From: HXMU1420-2 sp034670145
Lineage (GTDB): Bacteria > Pseudomonadota > Alphaproteobacteria > Rhodobacterales > Rhodobacteraceae
Direction: 5' to 3'
DNA length: 64,000 nucleotides
NCBI GenBank assembly: GCA_034670145.1
Contig: JAXMOA010000001.1
Location: 186,001 to 250,000, forward strand
Shown: positions 1 to 8,461 of the stretch, piece after piece
Layout: the number at the start of each line of letters is the position of its first letter
Numbering within the stretch: the stretch's first letter is position 1
Notes under the pieces: generated by a model
Told to the model about the DNA's origin: nothing
Seen by the model: only the letters and a program-made list of their open reading frames with translations
The model's database searches: none
Program-made: the position numbers and the translations under genes

Positions 1-96
1 CCGCGCAGCCCCAGGTGTCGCGCGCACGGCTATCTCGTTGCCGGGACGGGCCAGGTCGCTCAGATCCGGTAGATTGCGTAATTTCGGTTTTGCCAT
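1..96 (-). CDS. DUF167 (YggU-like) protein, 3' end outside window
   Basis: The first 32 codons of a leftward gene run off the left edge. The start is ATG at 96, preceded by a good GGAGG ribosome site 2-3 bases upstream. The N-terminus reads MAKPKLRNLPDL and then reaches EIAVRATPGA, which resembles the start of the DUF167/YggU family of small alpha/beta proteins of unknown function (EIAVRVTP-like first strand). It is divergent from the HDAC-like gene, with about 90 bp between the two starts, so both promoters should lie in 97-187. The assignment rests on a short fragment, so family membership is probable rather than certain. Confidence 0.65.
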   Translation of the reverse strand, partial: MAKPKLRNLPDLSDLARPGNEIAVRATPGAAR

Positions 97-187
97 AGCC
101 TCCATTTTGGCCATTTCCGGACCCAAGCGCCATAGACAATCCCAGCCCAGCTTTGGATAGTGGCCCCCGCAACAAGGAGGCGACAGG

Positions 188-1297
188 ATGACAACAGGCT
201 TTTTCTGGGACGAGCAATGTTTCTGGCACGCAGGTGGAAACTACGCGTTCACCCTGCCGATTGGCGGCCTGGTTCAACCTCTGGCCGCTGGCGGTCTGCC
301 CGAAAACCCGGAAACAAAACGCCGTCTGACCAACCTGATGCAGGTCACTGGGCTGCTCGGGGAACTGGACGCCAAATCCGCCGCGCCCGCCGATTGGTCT
401 GACCTCAACCGAATTCACCCTGAATCCTATCTGAAAGAATTCAAACGCCTCTCTGATTCCGGCGGCGGTGAACTGGGCAAGCGCACTCCTTTTGCCACCG
501 GCGGCTTTGAAATCTCCGCGCTCTCGGCCGGCCTCTCTGTTGCAGCAATAGATGCCGTGATGACCGGGGCCAATCAAAATGCCTACGCTTTGTCCCGGCC
601 TCCGGGTCATCACTGCCTGCCTGACTTTCCCAACGGGTTCTGTCTGTTGGCCAATATCGCCATCGCCGTCGAAACCGCCCGCGCCCGTCATGGGTTGGGC
701 AAAGTGGCGGTGCTGGACTGGGACGTGCATCATGGCAACGGAACCGAGGCGATTTACTATGACCGCGCCGACACCCTGACCATCAGCTTGCACCAAGAGG
801 GCAATTACCCACTCGACACCGGCTACATCACAGACCGGGGCGAGGCTGCGGGCCTGGGCAAGAACATGAACGTGCCCCTGCCCGCAGGCGCGGGGCACAC
901 GGCCTATCTGGCTTGTATCGACGAAATCGTGCGCCCGGCGCTTGAGGCATTCCAACCCGACCTGATCGTGGTCGCCTGCGGGTTCGATGCCTCTGCCATT
1001 GATCCATTGGCCCGCATGTTGGCGACACCGGAAACCTACCGCCAGATGACGTTGCGCATGAAGGACCTCGCCGCAGAGCTTTGCGAGGATCGGTTGGTTC
1101 TGGTCCACGAAGGCGGCTATTCCGAGGTCTACGTGCCTTTCTGCGGCCATGCCACGCTCGAGGCCCTGTCCGGCAGCTCCATCACCGCGCCCGATCCATT
1201 CGGAGACACGATGATCGCTCGCCAGCCGGGGCCGCGATTTGACGCCTTCCTGCGGGAAACCGTCAGCGAAATGGCGGCAGAGCTATTGGCCAGCTAA
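188..1297 (+). CDS. Class II histone deacetylase-like amidohydrolase
   Basis: 369 residues. Predicted zinc-dependent deacetylase of the arginase/HDAC fold, acting on acetylated small amines or proteins; bacterial members include acetylpolyamine amidohydrolases and acetoin-utilisation-type proteins. Family motifs are in order: RPPGHH at 137-142, DWDVHHGNG at 177-185 (zinc and catalytic His/Asp), CGFDAS near 268-273 (zinc Asp) and HEGGYS further on (glycine loop). Full family length. The ATG follows an AAGGAGG ribosome site. It appears monocistronic, with a GC-rich hairpin just downstream. The substrate cannot be inferred from neighbours. Confidence 0.9.
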   Translation: MTTGFFWDEQCFWHAGGNYAFTLPIGGLVQPLAAGGLPENPETKRRLTNLMQVTGLLGELDAKSAAPADWSDLNRIHPESYLKEFKRLSDSGGGELGKRTPFATGGFEISALSAGLSVAAIDAVMTGANQNAYALSRPPGHHCLPDFPNGFCLLANIAIAVETARARHGLGKVAVLDWDVHHGNGTEAIYYDRADTLTISLHQEGNYPLDTGYITDRGEAAGLGKNMNVPLPAGAGHTAYLACIDEIVRPALEAFQPDLIVVACGFDASAIDPLARMLATPETYRQMTLRMKDLAAELCEDRLVLVHEGGYSEVYVPFCGHATLEALSGSSITAPDPFGDTMIARQPGPRFDAFLRETVSEMAAELLAS

Positions 1298-1706
1298 ACC
1301 CAGAAGTCAGGCCCGTCTTACGGCGGGCCATCCTCAACAGATTCCAAAACCGCCAATGGTCAGTTTGAAATTCCAATGCGACCACTGCCCGAAACCTGGA
1401 ACGAGCTGCCCGAAATCGGGTCACAGGCGCTCAGTAAAACCATCGCGCTCAGAGCGAGCCAGGCCAAACGCATCGTGTCATCTCCTCGCAATACAAAATT
1501 ACTGGTCAAAAAATCCGCCCAGGACCAAGGCCGGCCCGGCTCTACGCACCCCCCGCTTGTCGCTATCTCGTATCCCGTTTCCCGGCGCGGCGCACTGGCT
1601 TTCTCATGGCCTCGCCAAAGGGGGCAGGCTTTTCACCGCTCATTGGCCTTGAAACTTTCGGTGCAGGGCCAGACATAGCAACCGTAGCAGTCAGACAGGT
1701 TCCACA
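1298..1706. other. Intergenic region, 409 bp
   Basis: This spacer lies between the HDAC-like gene and the nitroreductase gene. It starts with a GC-rich hairpin at 1310-1329. The rest has no convincing coding frame: open frames here lack ribosome sites and have runs unlike a protein. No tRNA-like cloverleaf or repeat was recognised. The promoter for the nitroreductase/EI24 pair is probably in its distal part. Confidence 0.5.
1310..1329 (+). terminator. GC-rich hairpin after the HDAC-like gene
   Basis: An 8-bp stem (GGCCCGTC with GGCGGGCC, one G-U pair) closes a TTAC loop 12 bases after the stop codon. There is no U-tract after it, so it could be a weak or Rho-assisted terminator or an mRNA 3'-end stabiliser. 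Confidence 0.45.
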
Positions 1707-2285
1707 ATGCCCGTACCAAACCCCGACGCACTCGATTTCCTCCTGACCCGGCGCTCACGCCCGGCCAAAACGCTGGACATGCCAGTGCCGGACCGGGAAA
1801 CGCTCTCAACCCTTCTGCGTGCCGCAGCCCGCACACCGGATCACGGCAAGCTGGAACCCTTCCGCTTTATTGTTATCGAAAAACCAGCCCTCAGCCGCAT
1901 CGCCGACCTGGCCGAGGCGCGCGGGCAGGCCCTTGGCAAATCCGCCGAGGATGTCTCCAAGGGGCGCGCGCAATACGATCAGGGACACCTCGCCGTTGCC
2001 GTGGTCGAAGTGCAAAAATCTTCTGCCAAAATCCCTGCCATTGAACAGACCTACAGCGCCGGTGCCGCCTGTCTGGCCTTGCTGAATGCAGCGCTCGCCT
2101 CCGGTTGGGGCGCAAACTGGCTGTCAGGCTGGACCAGCCACGATCCCAGCTTTTGCGCCGAGGCTTTCGGCCTGGCCGAGAATGAACGTATCGCCGGGCT
2201 GATCTATCTGGGAACCGAGCGTATGGCCCCCCCCGAGCGTCCCCGACCAGACCTCGACACAATAACCAGTTGGATCAGGACATGA
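1707..2285 (+). CDS. Nitroreductase family protein (YdjA-like)
   Basis: 192 residues. FMN-dependent NAD(P)H oxidoreductase fold that reduces nitro compounds or similar electrophiles. Visible family features are the N-terminal FLLTRRS followed by PDRETLSTLLRAA, the TPDHGKLEPFRF segment that binds FMN, a central YSAGAACLALLNAA helix and the C-terminal GLIYLGT strand. Length suits the short YdjA/TdsD-like branch. Its stop overlaps the next start (ATGA), so it is translationally coupled to the EI24/CysZ-like membrane protein. Confidence 0.88.
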   Translation: MPVPNPDALDFLLTRRSRPAKTLDMPVPDRETLSTLLRAAARTPDHGKLEPFRFIVIEKPALSRIADLAEARGQALGKSAEDVSKGRAQYDQGHLAVAVVEVQKSSAKIPAIEQTYSAGAACLALLNAALASGWGANWLSGWTSHDPSFCAEAFGLAENERIAGLIYLGTERMAPPERPRPDLDTITSWIRT

Positions 2286-2974
2286 TTTTCACGTCCTTCG
2301 GCCTCGCCCTGGGTCAGTTCAGTGACCCACGCTTTCGCCGGGTTCTGGCCCTTGGCATTTTGCTGACCCTGGCTTTGCTGGTTGCGGCCTATGCCGGGTT
2401 TCTTTGGGTTCTCAATTCCTGGCTGGGCGAAACCGTCACCCTGCCCGGCGGTCGCGAAATTCGCTGGCTGGATGATCTGCTGACCTTTTCGTCCTTCTTC
2501 CTGATGATGTTCCTGTCGGCCTTTCTGATGGTGCCGGTTGCCTCGGCCATCACCTCCATGTTCCTGGATGAGGTCGCCCAGGCGGTCGAAGACCGACACT
2601 ACCCGCATCTGCCCGCGGTCCCGGGCGTGCCGTTTTACGAAGCCTTCCGCGACACGATCAACTTTCTTGGGGTTCTCATTGGCGCCAATATCGTGGCTGT
2701 CTTGCTCTATGTGTTGCTGCCATTTGCGGCGGTGTTCATCTTTTGGGGGCTCAACGGTTTTCTGCTGAGCCGAGAATACTTCATGCTTGCCGCCATGCGC
2801 CGAATTGGCCGTCCAGCGGCCAAGGCGTTGCGGCGCAAACATTCCGGCACGATCTGGATGGCGGGCGTGCTCATGGCCATGCCGCTTTCAATACCCCTGA
2901 TCAATCTGGTGATACCAATCCTGGGCGCCGCCACTTTCACCCATATTTTTCACGCGCTCAACGCGCGGCAATGA
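2282..2974 (+). CDS. EI24 / CysZ-like membrane protein
   Basis: 230 residues. Polytopic inner-membrane protein with about four to five hydrophobic segments: near residues 22-46 (LALGILLTLALLVAAYAGFLWVL), 70-98 (FFLMMFLSAFLMV), 127-165 and the C-terminal third. This fits the EI24/DUF540 family that includes the CysZ sulfate permease. I chose the ATG at 2282 rather than the upstream in-frame TTG at 2270 because it overlaps the preceding stop as ATGA and starts the conserved MIFTSFGLALGQ N-terminus. No cysteine genes lie nearby, so sulfate transport is not established. A strong terminator follows. Confidence 0.8.
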   Translation: MIFTSFGLALGQFSDPRFRRVLALGILLTLALLVAAYAGFLWVLNSWLGETVTLPGGREIRWLDDLLTFSSFFLMMFLSAFLMVPVASAITSMFLDEVAQAVEDRHYPHLPAVPGVPFYEAFRDTINFLGVLIGANIVAVLLYVLLPFAAVFIFWGLNGFLLSREYFMLAAMRRIGRPAAKALRRKHSGTIWMAGVLMAMPLSIPLINLVIPILGAATFTHIFHALNARQ

Positions 2975-2995
2975 ACCCGTTTAAGGAACGAGTAT

Positions 2996-3030
2996 GGGCC
3001 GATCCGCCAAGGCGGGTGGCCCTTTTTTTT
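2996..3030 (+). terminator. Rho-independent terminator after the EI24-like gene
   Basis: GGGCC and ATCCGCC pair with GGCGGGT and GGCCC to form a long GC stem with one bulged base, directly followed by eight T residues (3023-3030). This is the clearest intrinsic terminator in the window. It ends the rightward nitroreductase/EI24 transcript just before the convergent aldo/keto reductase gene. Confidence 0.9.
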
Positions 3031-3045
3031 GGCCCATAATCCCGT

Positions 3046-4092
3046 TCAATAGGGCATCGGATGCGCTCGGTGGGCCGCGTCAATCTCCTCCATCACCTCA
3101 TCCGACAGCTCAACCTCTGCCGCGCCCAGGGCAACCTCCAGCTGCTCCTGCGTCACAGCGCCGAATATGGCCGAGGCCATGAACGGGCGCATGCGGCACC
3201 AGCTCAACGCCAGATGCACAGGATGCAGCCCATGGCGCTTTGCGATATCCACATAGGCCGCAACGGCCGCCACAGCGCGCGGCGTATAGCGCCCTGACAT
3301 CAATGGCGCGATGGATCGGCGGCTGCCTTCCGGCAGGGCATCATCTTGATACTTGCCGGTCAACAGACCCGCTGCCAGAGGCGAAAAGGCCAGCAGACCG
3401 ACACCCTCGTGATGGGTCAGCTCGGCCATATCAGTGTCATAGAACCGGCACATCAAGGAGTATTCATTCTGCACCGTCTGCATGCGTGGTCCGCCGCCCG
3501 CTTCGCTCAGCCGCAGCCATTGCATCGTGCCCCAGGCGCTCTCGTTTGACAGGCCCACATATCGGATCGCCCCGCGTTTCACCTGCCGGTCCAGCTCGGC
3601 CAGACACTCCTCCATATTCTCTTTGACCGCCGCACTGTCCTGACCGGTTGGGTCATAGGTCCAGTTCTGGCGGAACATATAGCTGCCCCGATTGGGCCAA
3701 TGCAGCTGATAAAGATCGATGTAATCCGTCTGCAGACGTCTGAGCGATCCTTCGATTGCCTCGGCCATGGTCGCAGCGGTGATCGGCGCCCCATCCCGCA
3801 CCATACCTTGTCCCGCGCCAGTCACTTTGGTCGCCAGAATGTAATCGCTCCGCCGGGCAGAGTTGCGCGCGTTCCAGGTTCCCAGGATCTCCTCTGTCCG
3901 CCCGACGGTTTCCTTTGCCATCGGTGTCGTAGGATACATTTCGGCCGTGTCGATGATGTTGATGCCTGCCGCCAAAGAGGCATCAATCTGGCGATGCCCG
4001 TCCTCTTCGCTTGTTTGTGTGCCCCAGGTCATCGAGCCCAGACATAAATCACTGACCTCCAAACCGGTCCGGCCCAACGGTACCATCCTCAT
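3046..4092 (-). CDS. Aldo/keto reductase, Tas-like
   Basis: 348 residues. NADP(H)-dependent (beta/alpha)8 oxidoreductase. The sequence follows E. coli Tas closely in pattern: N-terminal GRTGLEVSDLCLGSMTWG, the catalytic Asp/Tyr segment IDTAEMYP, then DYIDLYQLHWPNRG, GLSNESAWG and a C-terminal AVAAYVDIAKRHGLHP block. ATG at 4092 overlaps the stop of the upstream GNAT gene (ATGA); the longer in-frame extension lies within that gene and is not family-like. The two genes form a leftward operon. Physiological substrate unknown. Confidence 0.9.
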   Translation of the reverse strand: MRMVPLGRTGLEVSDLCLGSMTWGTQTSEEDGHRQIDASLAAGINIIDTAEMYPTTPMAKETVGRTEEILGTWNARNSARRSDYILATKVTGAGQGMVRDGAPITAATMAEAIEGSLRRLQTDYIDLYQLHWPNRGSYMFRQNWTYDPTGQDSAAVKENMEECLAELDRQVKRGAIRYVGLSNESAWGTMQWLRLSEAGGGPRMQTVQNEYSLMCRFYDTDMAELTHHEGVGLLAFSPLAAGLLTGKYQDDALPEGSRRSIAPLMSGRYTPRAVAAVAAYVDIAKRHGLHPVHLALSWCRMRPFMASAIFGAVTQEQLEVALGAAEVELSDEVMEEIDAAHRAHPMPY

Positions 4093-4544
4093 GTGCAATC
4101 CTCTCTTGTTGTCAGCGTCTTGGACATGAACACAGTGTTGCCCGATTGGCCGGTCACCTGCCATCCCAGATGTTGATATAGCGCGACGTTCTCTGGCATG
4201 CCTATATGAGTGTTCAGCACCAGCACGCGAATGTCACGCTCCAGGCAGGCCGCTTCCGCCACCGCAATCAGGCGGCCGCCCAGGCCGGTGCCACGCGCAT
4301 CCGGATCCACCGCAATATTTGCCAGCTTGGCCTCCTCCGGTTTCAGGATCAACACCAGCCCGCCCAGGATACGCCCCCCCGACTCGGCCACCCAGACCAA
4401 ATGCTGGGTGATATCCTCGTCCAGCCCATCCGCCACATCTGGCAAATCAGGGATTCGTTGCGCCGTTTCGGCATAGGCACGGGTTACGCAGGTGGCCAGA
4501 TCTGGCGCATCGGCCAGATTGGCAGGACGGATCACATAGCTCAT
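4089..4544 (-). CDS. GNAT family N-acetyltransferase
   Basis: 151 residues. Acetyl-CoA-dependent acetyltransferase fold. It begins MSYVIRPANLADAPDLATC, the usual first strand and helix of GNAT enzymes. The acetyl-CoA pyrophosphate loop is visible as DARGTGLGGRLIAVAE (R/Q-x-x-G-x-G/A type). An upstream in-frame TTG would add 14 unusual residues, so the ATG at 4544 is preferred. It is translationally coupled to the Tas-like reductase. Substrate unknown. Confidence 0.85.
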   Translation of the reverse strand: MSYVIRPANLADAPDLATCVTRAYAETAQRIPDLPDVADGLDEDITQHLVWVAESGGRILGGLVLILKPEEAKLANIAVDPDARGTGLGGRLIAVAEAACLERDIRVLVLNTHIGMPENVALYQHLGWQVTGQSGNTVFMSKTLTTREDCT

Positions 4545-4628
4545 GCCGACAAGCTGGCAGATCACAAACCCACAGGCAATCGCCAATCACATCTTGAGAA
4601 CAAAGAAGGAACATGTCACCCTGACATA

Positions 4629-5249
4629 ATGAGTCAGCACCTCCTCACCCGCAGCCCGGATCACAGCAAACCCGCGCTCCAACCCCACGCCGAGATTCGG
4701 TTGACCCTCGCCCGCGTTCACGAGGCTTGCGGTCCGGCCCGGCGCACCTTTGCCATGTGGCTGGCAGGGCATATGCAGGGGCCCGTGCTCTGGATATCTC
4801 CATCATGGGAGCCAGAACAGCTCAACCCTGACGGCATGTTTGCCTGGGCCGACCCCGCGCGTTTTCTGTTTGTCCAACCCAAACGGGCCGAAGATCTGCT
4901 CTGGTGCATGGAAGAGGCCCTGCGATCCGGTGCAGTGCCCCTGGTTGTGGGTGATATCTCGGGGCTGCCCGGGCTGACCGCTGTGCGCCGCATGCACCTG
5001 GCGGCTGAAACCGGGACCGAACTGGGGCCAGACCAACCGCCGCTGGGGCTGATATTGACCCCGGGCCAGGGGGGGGCCCAGGGCATCGAAAGCCGCTGGC
5101 ACATGGCCGGCGCCCATGACGCACATCACCGCCGCTGGCGCCTGGAACGCCGCCGCGCCAGAACCCAGCCGGTCAAGGCATGGATCGCCGAACAAACCGC
5201 CGCCCGCCAACCGCTCCACCTGACCCCGACCAGCACAACCCCATTTTAG
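4629..5249 (+). CDS. ImuA-like protein (RecA/SulA-like fold), lone copy
   Basis: 206 residues. The central part (GPVLWISPSW, FAWADPARFLFVQPKRAEDLLWCMEEAL, VPLVVGDI, RRMHLAAETG, SRWHMAGA) matches the pattern of ImuA-like proteins. In the SOS mutasome these partner ImuB and DnaE2 in error-prone synthesis. No Walker A P-loop is seen, so ATP binding is doubtful. No imuB or dnaE2 lies next to it; the following gene is an MFS carrier 106 bp away. ATG at 4629 has only a distant purine-rich site. Family call by motif recall; function in repair is inferred. Confidence 0.6.
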   Translation: MSQHLLTRSPDHSKPALQPHAEIRLTLARVHEACGPARRTFAMWLAGHMQGPVLWISPSWEPEQLNPDGMFAWADPARFLFVQPKRAEDLLWCMEEALRSGAVPLVVGDISGLPGLTAVRRMHLAAETGTELGPDQPPLGLILTPGQGGAQGIESRWHMAGAHDAHHRRWRLERRRARTQPVKAWIAEQTAARQPLHLTPTSTTPF

Positions 5250-5355
5250 CCAGCACCCCTTGTCGCCTCAAAAACAGGCACCACCACCGGAAAACGACGA
5301 GCCCCGTCGAATACGGACCAGACATGGCGCACCCCGCGCATAGGGTGCAGATATC

Positions 5356-6591
5356 ATGCGCCTCCTGATTTCATTTGCCGCCCTCTTCCTCTCCGTCATG
5401 CTCCTGCAGCTCTCGTCCGGGGGCGTCGGCCCCCTTGATGCCCTGTCCGGCCTCACGCTGGGTTTCACCACCGGCCAGATTGGTCTGCTCGGCTCTGCCC
5501 ATTTCTTCGGCTTCTTCATTGGTTGCTGGTGGGCCCCCCGCCTCATGGGCTCCGTCGGTCACTCCCGCGCCTTTGCCGCCTTTACCGCCACCGGCGCCAT
5601 TGGCCTGCTTGCCCATATGCTGATCCTCCATCCCTATGCCTGGGCCGGGATGCGCATCATGTCCGGGCTCTGCGTCGCGGGCTGCTACACCGTGGTCGAG
5701 GCGTGGCTACAATCCAAAGTCACCAACCAGACCCGTGGCCGCACCATGGGCTCCTATCGCATCATGGACATGACAGGTTCCCTGCTCGCCCAGCTCATGA
5801 TCGGCGTGCTCGAACCTGCCAGCTACGTGTCCTATAACCTGCTCGCCATGTTGTGCTGTGCCGCCCTGTTGCCGCTCACCCTGACCTCTGCGAAACAGCC
5901 CGAAACCCCATCGGCCCCACGCCTGCGCCCGCGTCTGGCCGTCGAAAAGTCCCCCCTGGCCGCAGCAGGCGTCATCGTCGCGGCTCTGTCCGGGGCCTCC
6001 TTCCGCATGGTCGGCCCGGTCTATGGACAAGAGGTCGGCCTTTCCCCGGGCCAGATCGCCTGGTTCCTGGCCGCCTTTGTTCTGGGGGGCGCATTGGCTC
6101 AATATCCCGTGGGGTGGCTCGCCGACAAATACGACCGCCGGTGGGTTCTGATCTGGCTCTCCGGTGCGGCCATTGCCAGCTCTGCAATCACTATCGCAGC
6201 CGAAGATTCCGGCACCATCGCCGTGATGCTCTGTGCCCTGCTTTTTGGTATGACAACCTTTCCCATTTATTCCGTCGCTGCCGCGCACGCCCATGACTTT
6301 GCCACGGATGACGAACGGGTCGAACTCTCTGCCGCCCTCATGTTCTTCTTTGCACTGGGCGCCATCGCCGCGCCCTACACAGCCTCGCTTCTGATCAATG
6401 CCAATGGCCCTGCCGCCCTGTTTGTGATGATCTCAGCTGCCCATGTGATCCTTGTCGTCTTTGGTCTCATCCGCATGCGCGCCCGCGCCGCCCCTGACGA
6501 GCGCACCCGTTACATCTACAGCCCACGCACATCTTTCCTGATCGGACGCCTCACCAAACCAGACCGCGACCGCCACAAAGACTCGCAGTGA
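5356..6591 (+). CDS. MFS transporter (YcaD-like)
   Basis: 411 residues with about 12 hydrophobic segments in two halves. The first half has RLMGSVGHSRAFA after TM2 (the MFS loop 2-3 signature region) and GLCVAGCYTVVEAWLQSKV in TM4-5, typical of YcaD-like exporters. The second half repeats the signature as GWLADKYDRRWVL. A short charged tail follows the last TM. No substrate can be inferred. It lies between the ImuA-like gene and metG with no overlaps. Confidence 0.9.
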   Translation: MRLLISFAALFLSVMLLQLSSGGVGPLDALSGLTLGFTTGQIGLLGSAHFFGFFIGCWWAPRLMGSVGHSRAFAAFTATGAIGLLAHMLILHPYAWAGMRIMSGLCVAGCYTVVEAWLQSKVTNQTRGRTMGSYRIMDMTGSLLAQLMIGVLEPASYVSYNLLAMLCCAALLPLTLTSAKQPETPSAPRLRPRLAVEKSPLAAAGVIVAALSGASFRMVGPVYGQEVGLSPGQIAWFLAAFVLGGALAQYPVGWLADKYDRRWVLIWLSGAAIASSAITIAAEDSGTIAVMLCALLFGMTTFPIYSVAAAHAHDFATDDERVELSAALMFFFALGAIAAPYTASLLINANGPAALFVMISAAHVILVVFGLIRMRARAAPDERTRYIYSPRTSFLIGRLTKPDRDRHKDSQ

Positions 6592-6649
6592 CTTTCCACC
6601 GACCCGCCCCGCTGTTAAAGACGCGTCAAAGCCCAAAGAAAAGCGCCTC

Positions 6650-8362
6650 ATGACCCGTCACCTGATCACCTCCGCGATTCCCTATATCAATGGGATCAAA
6701 CACTTGGGAAACCTCATCGGTTCCCAACTGCCGGCCGACCTCTATGCCCGCTACTTGCGGGCCCGCGGCAACGAGGTTCTGTTCCTCTGCGCCACGGATG
6801 AACACGGCACACCCGCCGAACTCGCCGCCGCCAAGGCAGGCAAACCCGTGGCAGACTATTGCGCCGAGATGTGGCAGGTGCAGGCAGATCTGGCCAAAGG
6901 TTTCGGGCTCAGCTTTGATCACTACGGCCGATCCTCCAGCCCACAGAATCACCGGCTGACCCAGCATTTCGCCGGCCGCCTGGCCGAGGCCGGGCTGATC
7001 CAGGAAGTCACCGAAGAACAGGTCTACTCCCACGCAGACGGACGCTTTCTGCCTGACCGCTATGTCGAGGGCACCTGCCCCAATTGCGGCTATGACCGCG
7101 CACGCGGCGATCAATGCGAAAACTGCACCAAGCAACTGGACCCAACAGACCTGCTGGACGCCCGCAGCGCAATATCGGGTTCCACCGACCTCGAAGTGCG
7201 CGCCACCAAACACCTGCACCTGCGCCAGTCCGCGATGAAGGATCAGCTGGATGCCTGGATCAATTCCAAAACCACCTGGCCGGTGCTCACAACCTCTATC
7301 GCCAAGAAATGGCTGCATGACGGCGACGGCCTGCAAGATCGCGGCATTACCCGCGACCTGGATTGGGGCGTGCCCGTCAAACGCGGCACCGAGGACTGGC
7401 CCGGAATGGAGGGCAAGGTCTTCTACGTCTGGTTCGATGCCCCAATCGAATACATCGCCTGCGCCCAGGAATGGGTCGATGCCGGCAAAGGAGATAACTG
7501 GGAACGCTGGTGGCGCACGGATCAGGGCGCCGAGGACGTAACCTACACCCAATTCATGGGCAAAGATAACGTGCCCTTCCACACCCTCTCGTTTCCCTCA
7601 ACAATTCTGGGATCGAACGAGCCGTGGAAACTGGTCGATTACATCAAATCATTCAACTACCTGAACTACGACGGCGGCCAATTCTCGACCTCGCAGGGCC
7701 GTGGCGTCTTTATGGATCAGGCGCTCGAAATTCTGCCTGCGGATTACTGGCGCTGGTGGTTGCTCAGCCATGCCCCCGAAAACTCGGACAGCGAATTCAC
7801 CTGGGAAAACTTCCAGACATCGGTGAACAAGGATCTGGCAGACGTGCTGGGCAATTTCGTCAGCCGCATCACCAAGTTCTGCCGCTCCAAATTTGAAGAA
7901 GCTGTGCCAACCGCCGGTACATATGGGCCCGCCGAACAGGCTCTGATTGACGATCTGACCAAACAGATCCGCGCATATGAAACCCATCTCGACGAGATCG
8001 ACATTCGCAAATCAGCCATGGCGCTGCGCGGAATCTGGGTTGCCGGGAACGAGTATCTGCAATCCGTCGCCCCATGGACAACCTTCAAGACCGATCCCGA
8101 CGCCGCCGCGGCTCAAGTCCGGCTGGGCCTGAACCTGATCCGTCTCTACGCCGTGCTCAGCGCACCTTTCGTCCCGGATGCATCGGCCAGAATGCTTGCA
8201 GCCATGCAGACCGATGACACCACCTGGCCAGATGATGTGGACGCAGCGCTCAACGCTTTGCCCGGCGGTCACGCCTTTGAGGTGCCAGAGGTGCTGTTTG
8301 CCAAAATCACCGATGAGCAACGTGAAGACTGGCAAACCCGCTTTGCCGGAACCCGCTCGTAA
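6650..8362 (+). CDS. metG: Methionyl-tRNA synthetase
   Basis: 570 residues. Class I aminoacyl-tRNA synthetase that charges tRNA-Met with methionine. The HIGH-type motif is HLGN (18-21) after PYINGIK, and zinc-knuckle cysteines appear as CPNC (143-146) with C156 and C159. The KMSKS-equivalent region is QFSTSQ (344-349), lacking the usual first lysine. The protein stops after the anticodon-binding helices and has no C-terminal tRNA-binding/dimer domain as in the longer E. coli enzyme. ATG at 6650. A GC-rich hairpin follows the stop. Confidence 0.96.
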   Translation: MTRHLITSAIPYINGIKHLGNLIGSQLPADLYARYLRARGNEVLFLCATDEHGTPAELAAAKAGKPVADYCAEMWQVQADLAKGFGLSFDHYGRSSSPQNHRLTQHFAGRLAEAGLIQEVTEEQVYSHADGRFLPDRYVEGTCPNCGYDRARGDQCENCTKQLDPTDLLDARSAISGSTDLEVRATKHLHLRQSAMKDQLDAWINSKTTWPVLTTSIAKKWLHDGDGLQDRGITRDLDWGVPVKRGTEDWPGMEGKVFYVWFDAPIEYIACAQEWVDAGKGDNWERWWRTDQGAEDVTYTQFMGKDNVPFHTLSFPSTILGSNEPWKLVDYIKSFNYLNYDGGQFSTSQGRGVFMDQALEILPADYWRWWLLSHAPENSDSEFTWENFQTSVNKDLADVLGNFVSRITKFCRSKFEEAVPTAGTYGPAEQALIDDLTKQIRAYETHLDEIDIRKSAMALRGIWVAGNEYLQSVAPWTTFKTDPDAAAAQVRLGLNLIRLYAVLSAPFVPDASARMLAAMQTDDTTWPDDVDAALNALPGGHAFEVPEVLFAKITDEQREDWQTRFAGTRS

Positions 8363-8374
8363 GCAGGTCAGATC

Positions 8375-8395
8375 AGGGGGCGGAACCCGCCCCCT
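8375..8395 (+). terminator. Hairpin between convergent metG and acyl-CoA ligase
   Basis: A perfect 9-bp stem (AGGGGGCGG with CCGCCCCCT) closes a 3-base AAC loop 12 bases after the metG stop. It lies between convergent genes, where it may end transcription from either side. Only a weak T-rich stretch follows. Confidence 0.6.
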
Positions 8396-8461
8396 GTTCA
8401 ACCAGGAAGGACCAAAGGCCCCCCGGCTCCCGGCCGTTGTTGATGGGCCTGGGTCCTGACC

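Noticed and set aside
1376..1678. Possible 100-residue protein in the 409-bp gap
   Set aside because: No ribosome site, composition unlike neighbours and no recognisable pattern.
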